Below are positions 62,315-64,000 of a stretch of DNA of 64,000 nt, in pieces (within the stretch, counting starts at the first letter, position 1; the number at the start of each line of letters is the position of its first letter). This stretch comes from Blasia pusilla (lineage: Eukaryota > Marchantiophyta > Marchantiopsida > Blasiales). Where the stretch lies: NCBI GenBank assembly GCA_050084515.1, contig CM114271.1:48360001-48424000 (forward strand), written 5' to 3'. The notes beneath the pieces were generated by a model, which was not told the DNA's origin, did no database searches, and saw nothing but the letters and a program-made list of their open reading frames with translations. The position numbers were made by a program, and so were the translations under genes.

Positions 62315-63070
62315 TTTTATTCTAGAGGATATTGTTGCTCAATATGGGAGTGTCGGGAGAATCCGTGCAGATAGAGGTGAGCTGAATGCGGAGGAAGCAC
62401 GAGAGTTCTTCAAGAGATATGGAGTCCAGTTGAGATTAACAACCTCCATGAATCCGGAGGCAAACGGCAAGAGCGAAAGGGAACATCCACCAATCATTCA
62501 AGCATTGGTAAAGGCGTGTGGAGATCGTTATGGTGATTGGCCTAGATTACTTCCATTTGCTTTATGGGCTGATAGAACCACTCACAACACCATTACAGGG
62601 TTCATGCCTACAAAGTTGATGACAGGTCAAAAGCTGATAATGCTTGCAGAAGGAGATATACCCACTTGGATGGGTTTGCCATGGAAAGACGGGCTCGATA
62701 GGGAAGAGCTCCTAGCACTTGGAATGCAGTAGCTAAAGCGGCGGGAAGAAGATATTGCAGAAGCATTAGTCAAAATGAAGGAAGCAAGGTTGAAAAATAA
62801 GGAGCGCTTCGACAAAACTCATCGACTTCGGAAGGAGCCGATAAGAGAAGGAGATTGAGTCTTGGTGCACGACAACAGCCTCGACAACCAGCATAGTACA
62901 ATTAAAAAGTTTGCACGTCGCTGGTTTTGTCCATACGTTGTAGTCTTTGCTTTTGACAATGCCACTTACAAACTACGTGAACTAGATGGCACGATTCTCA
63001 AGCTGCCCATTGCGGGAAAAAGAGTCAAGATTTTTCGTAGACGTGAAGGATTTCTTGATTTCGATTGAAT
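62315..63070 (+). pseudogene. Gypsy integrase C-terminal half
   Basis: Plus strand: DIVAQYGSVGRIRADRGE (second Asp), FFKRYGVQLRLTTSMNPEAN then GKSERE (catalytic Glu), WPRLLPFALWADRTTHNTIT, GFMPTKLMTGQKLIM, a TAG stop at 62,730, RREEDIAEALVKMKEARLKN, a TGA at 62,858, ARRWFCPYVVVFAFDNATYK, LRELDGTILKLPIAGKRVKI. This is the integrase core end plus the GPY/F-like C-terminal domain of a gypsy family different from copies A-D. Everything upstream is missing: the inverted LTR starts directly at its left edge. Confidence 0.88.
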
Positions 63071-63129
63071 GTGTCTAGAGGCACAACATAAATAAGTCTA
63101 TAGCAAGAAGTCACGATGTTTCGAAACAT

Positions 63130-64000
63130 ACCGGAGGATGTGCAGGTTAGGAGGGGGTGAATGTCGTATAGTAAAATCAATCAGTATGTAAATTCCTTCG
63201 TCATTAAGTGTTAGATAGAGTTTCATTAGTTTTAAGTAAATTGGCTAAGAAAAAGGAAATTCTTATGTTTAAACCTCTTTATGGTGCCTCTTTTATGCGG
63301 GCCCAACTTTAGAAAAGGAGGTAATAAATAAAAGATGACTTTATAAAAGTAAAGTAGTTGCTTTAATGAAAAGCAAAAGTAGTCTTGGTTGGTGGCTAGG
63401 TTAGTTGGGGTAATTTGGAAAATATCAAATGGGTAAAAGAGGATATTTTGGAAGAGATAAGAGGAAATCTACTTGTGTCAAAATGTGATTGGCTAAGCCT
63501 TGAGAGGAAGCCATGTGGCACAAGATAAGATAAGCTCTATTTCGTACTCTTGTGGATCCCTTGTGAGTATATAAAGAGGAGGGACCTTCAAGGGTTCATC
63601 ACCTTGTATTCCACATCTTGAGTCTCTCGTGTCTCTCTTGAGTGTATGGCTTTGGGATTGCTTGCTCTTCCAATGAGTGGATCACCCCTCTTGGGAGAGT
63701 AACTTGATCATGGTCTATTCTTCGAGAGGTTTCGAGTGTGGTGTGTGTGTGTGGGGGATGAGAGGTTTGTCACCGAGAGGAGTTTAGTCATACTAAAATA
63801 GCGGATGTTTTGGCTTGTTACTTTCCCAATGAGAGTGGATTACCCCTCTTGGGAGAATAACTCCGCCAAAACCCATTCTTGAGGAGAGTAGAGAATGTCT
63901 GTCAAGCATGGATAGGGGTGGAGCACGAGTTGTGCCCGACTTTCCTTTCCTCAATCCTTACCATGTCAAGGTACTCTTTGTAGATAGGCACTGGTTCACT
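63130..64000 (+). repeat. Polypurine tract and 3' LTR of the 62 kb gypsy element (runs off the window)
   Basis: The purine run aggttaggagggggtga lies at 63,143-63,159. TGTTAGATAGAG, at about 63,211, is the likely LTR start. The LTR has a tatataaagagga TATA box near 63,568 and is cut by the end of the window, so it is at least 790 bp long. Confidence 0.75.

Overview
This is plant nuclear DNA. The evidence is spliceosomal introns with GT/AG borders, a GH3 auxin/jasmonate-type acyl-amido synthetase gene, an EDM2-like PHD/C5HCH gene piece, degenerate TTTAGGG-type repeats, and dense layers of Ty3/gypsy, Ty1/copia, LINE and MULE remnants with very long GA/CT microsatellites. A non-flowering land plant with a repeat-rich genome is my best guess. 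That is inference; no marker in the window fixes the species.

Layout: 0.2-7.7 kb holds MULE-like transposase remnants. It also holds a broken homologue of a beta-class (motif IV before motif I) amino-methyltransferase, scattered with about twenty copies of a short hairpin repeat. 8.6-9.2 kb is a copia gag piece. 9.7-17.7 kb is copy A of a Ty3/gypsy element (+). 18.8-23.3 kb is an unassigned stretch with protein-like blocks on the minus strand. 24.9-27.9 kb is the one apparently intact gene, GH3 (minus, four exons, 675 codons). 29.4-29.6 kb is telomere-like. 30.2-32.5 kb is copy B of the gypsy element (minus), abutting an EDM2-like fragment (32.56-33.3 kb). 33.6-36.1 kb holds long microsatellites. 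36.2-38.5 kb holds two head-to-head LINE pieces. 40.2-44.0 kb is copy C (+). 47.2-51.1 kb is a decayed LINE (+). 51.5-61.1 kb is copy D (minus), the best preserved gypsy copy. 61.1-64.0 kb is a different gypsy fragment flanked by LTRs in inverted orientation.

The main discovery is the architecture of the gypsy family in copies A-D. Read together, the copies encode Gag (capsid plus two CCHC knuckles), a DSGA aspartic protease, a complete cytosine-5 DNA methyltransferase domain (motifs I, II, IV with PCQ, VI with ENV, VIII, IX and X in linear DNMT3-like order), reverse transcriptase (YIDD), RNase H, integrase, and a C-terminal PHD finger (C4HC3) after the integrase. The element therefore carries both a DNA-methylation writer and a putative histone-tail reader. 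No copy here is intact. Copy C has deleted motifs I-IV, copies A and B have each lost a PHD zinc ligand by different substitutions, and copy D has all key residues but is broken by stops and a G13 frameshift.

Limits: all homology calls are by eye from motifs. Boundaries of decayed elements are approximate. Large stretches (7.7-8.6, 17.8-18.8, 28.7-30.2, 44.0-46.9 kb) hold nothing I can name.
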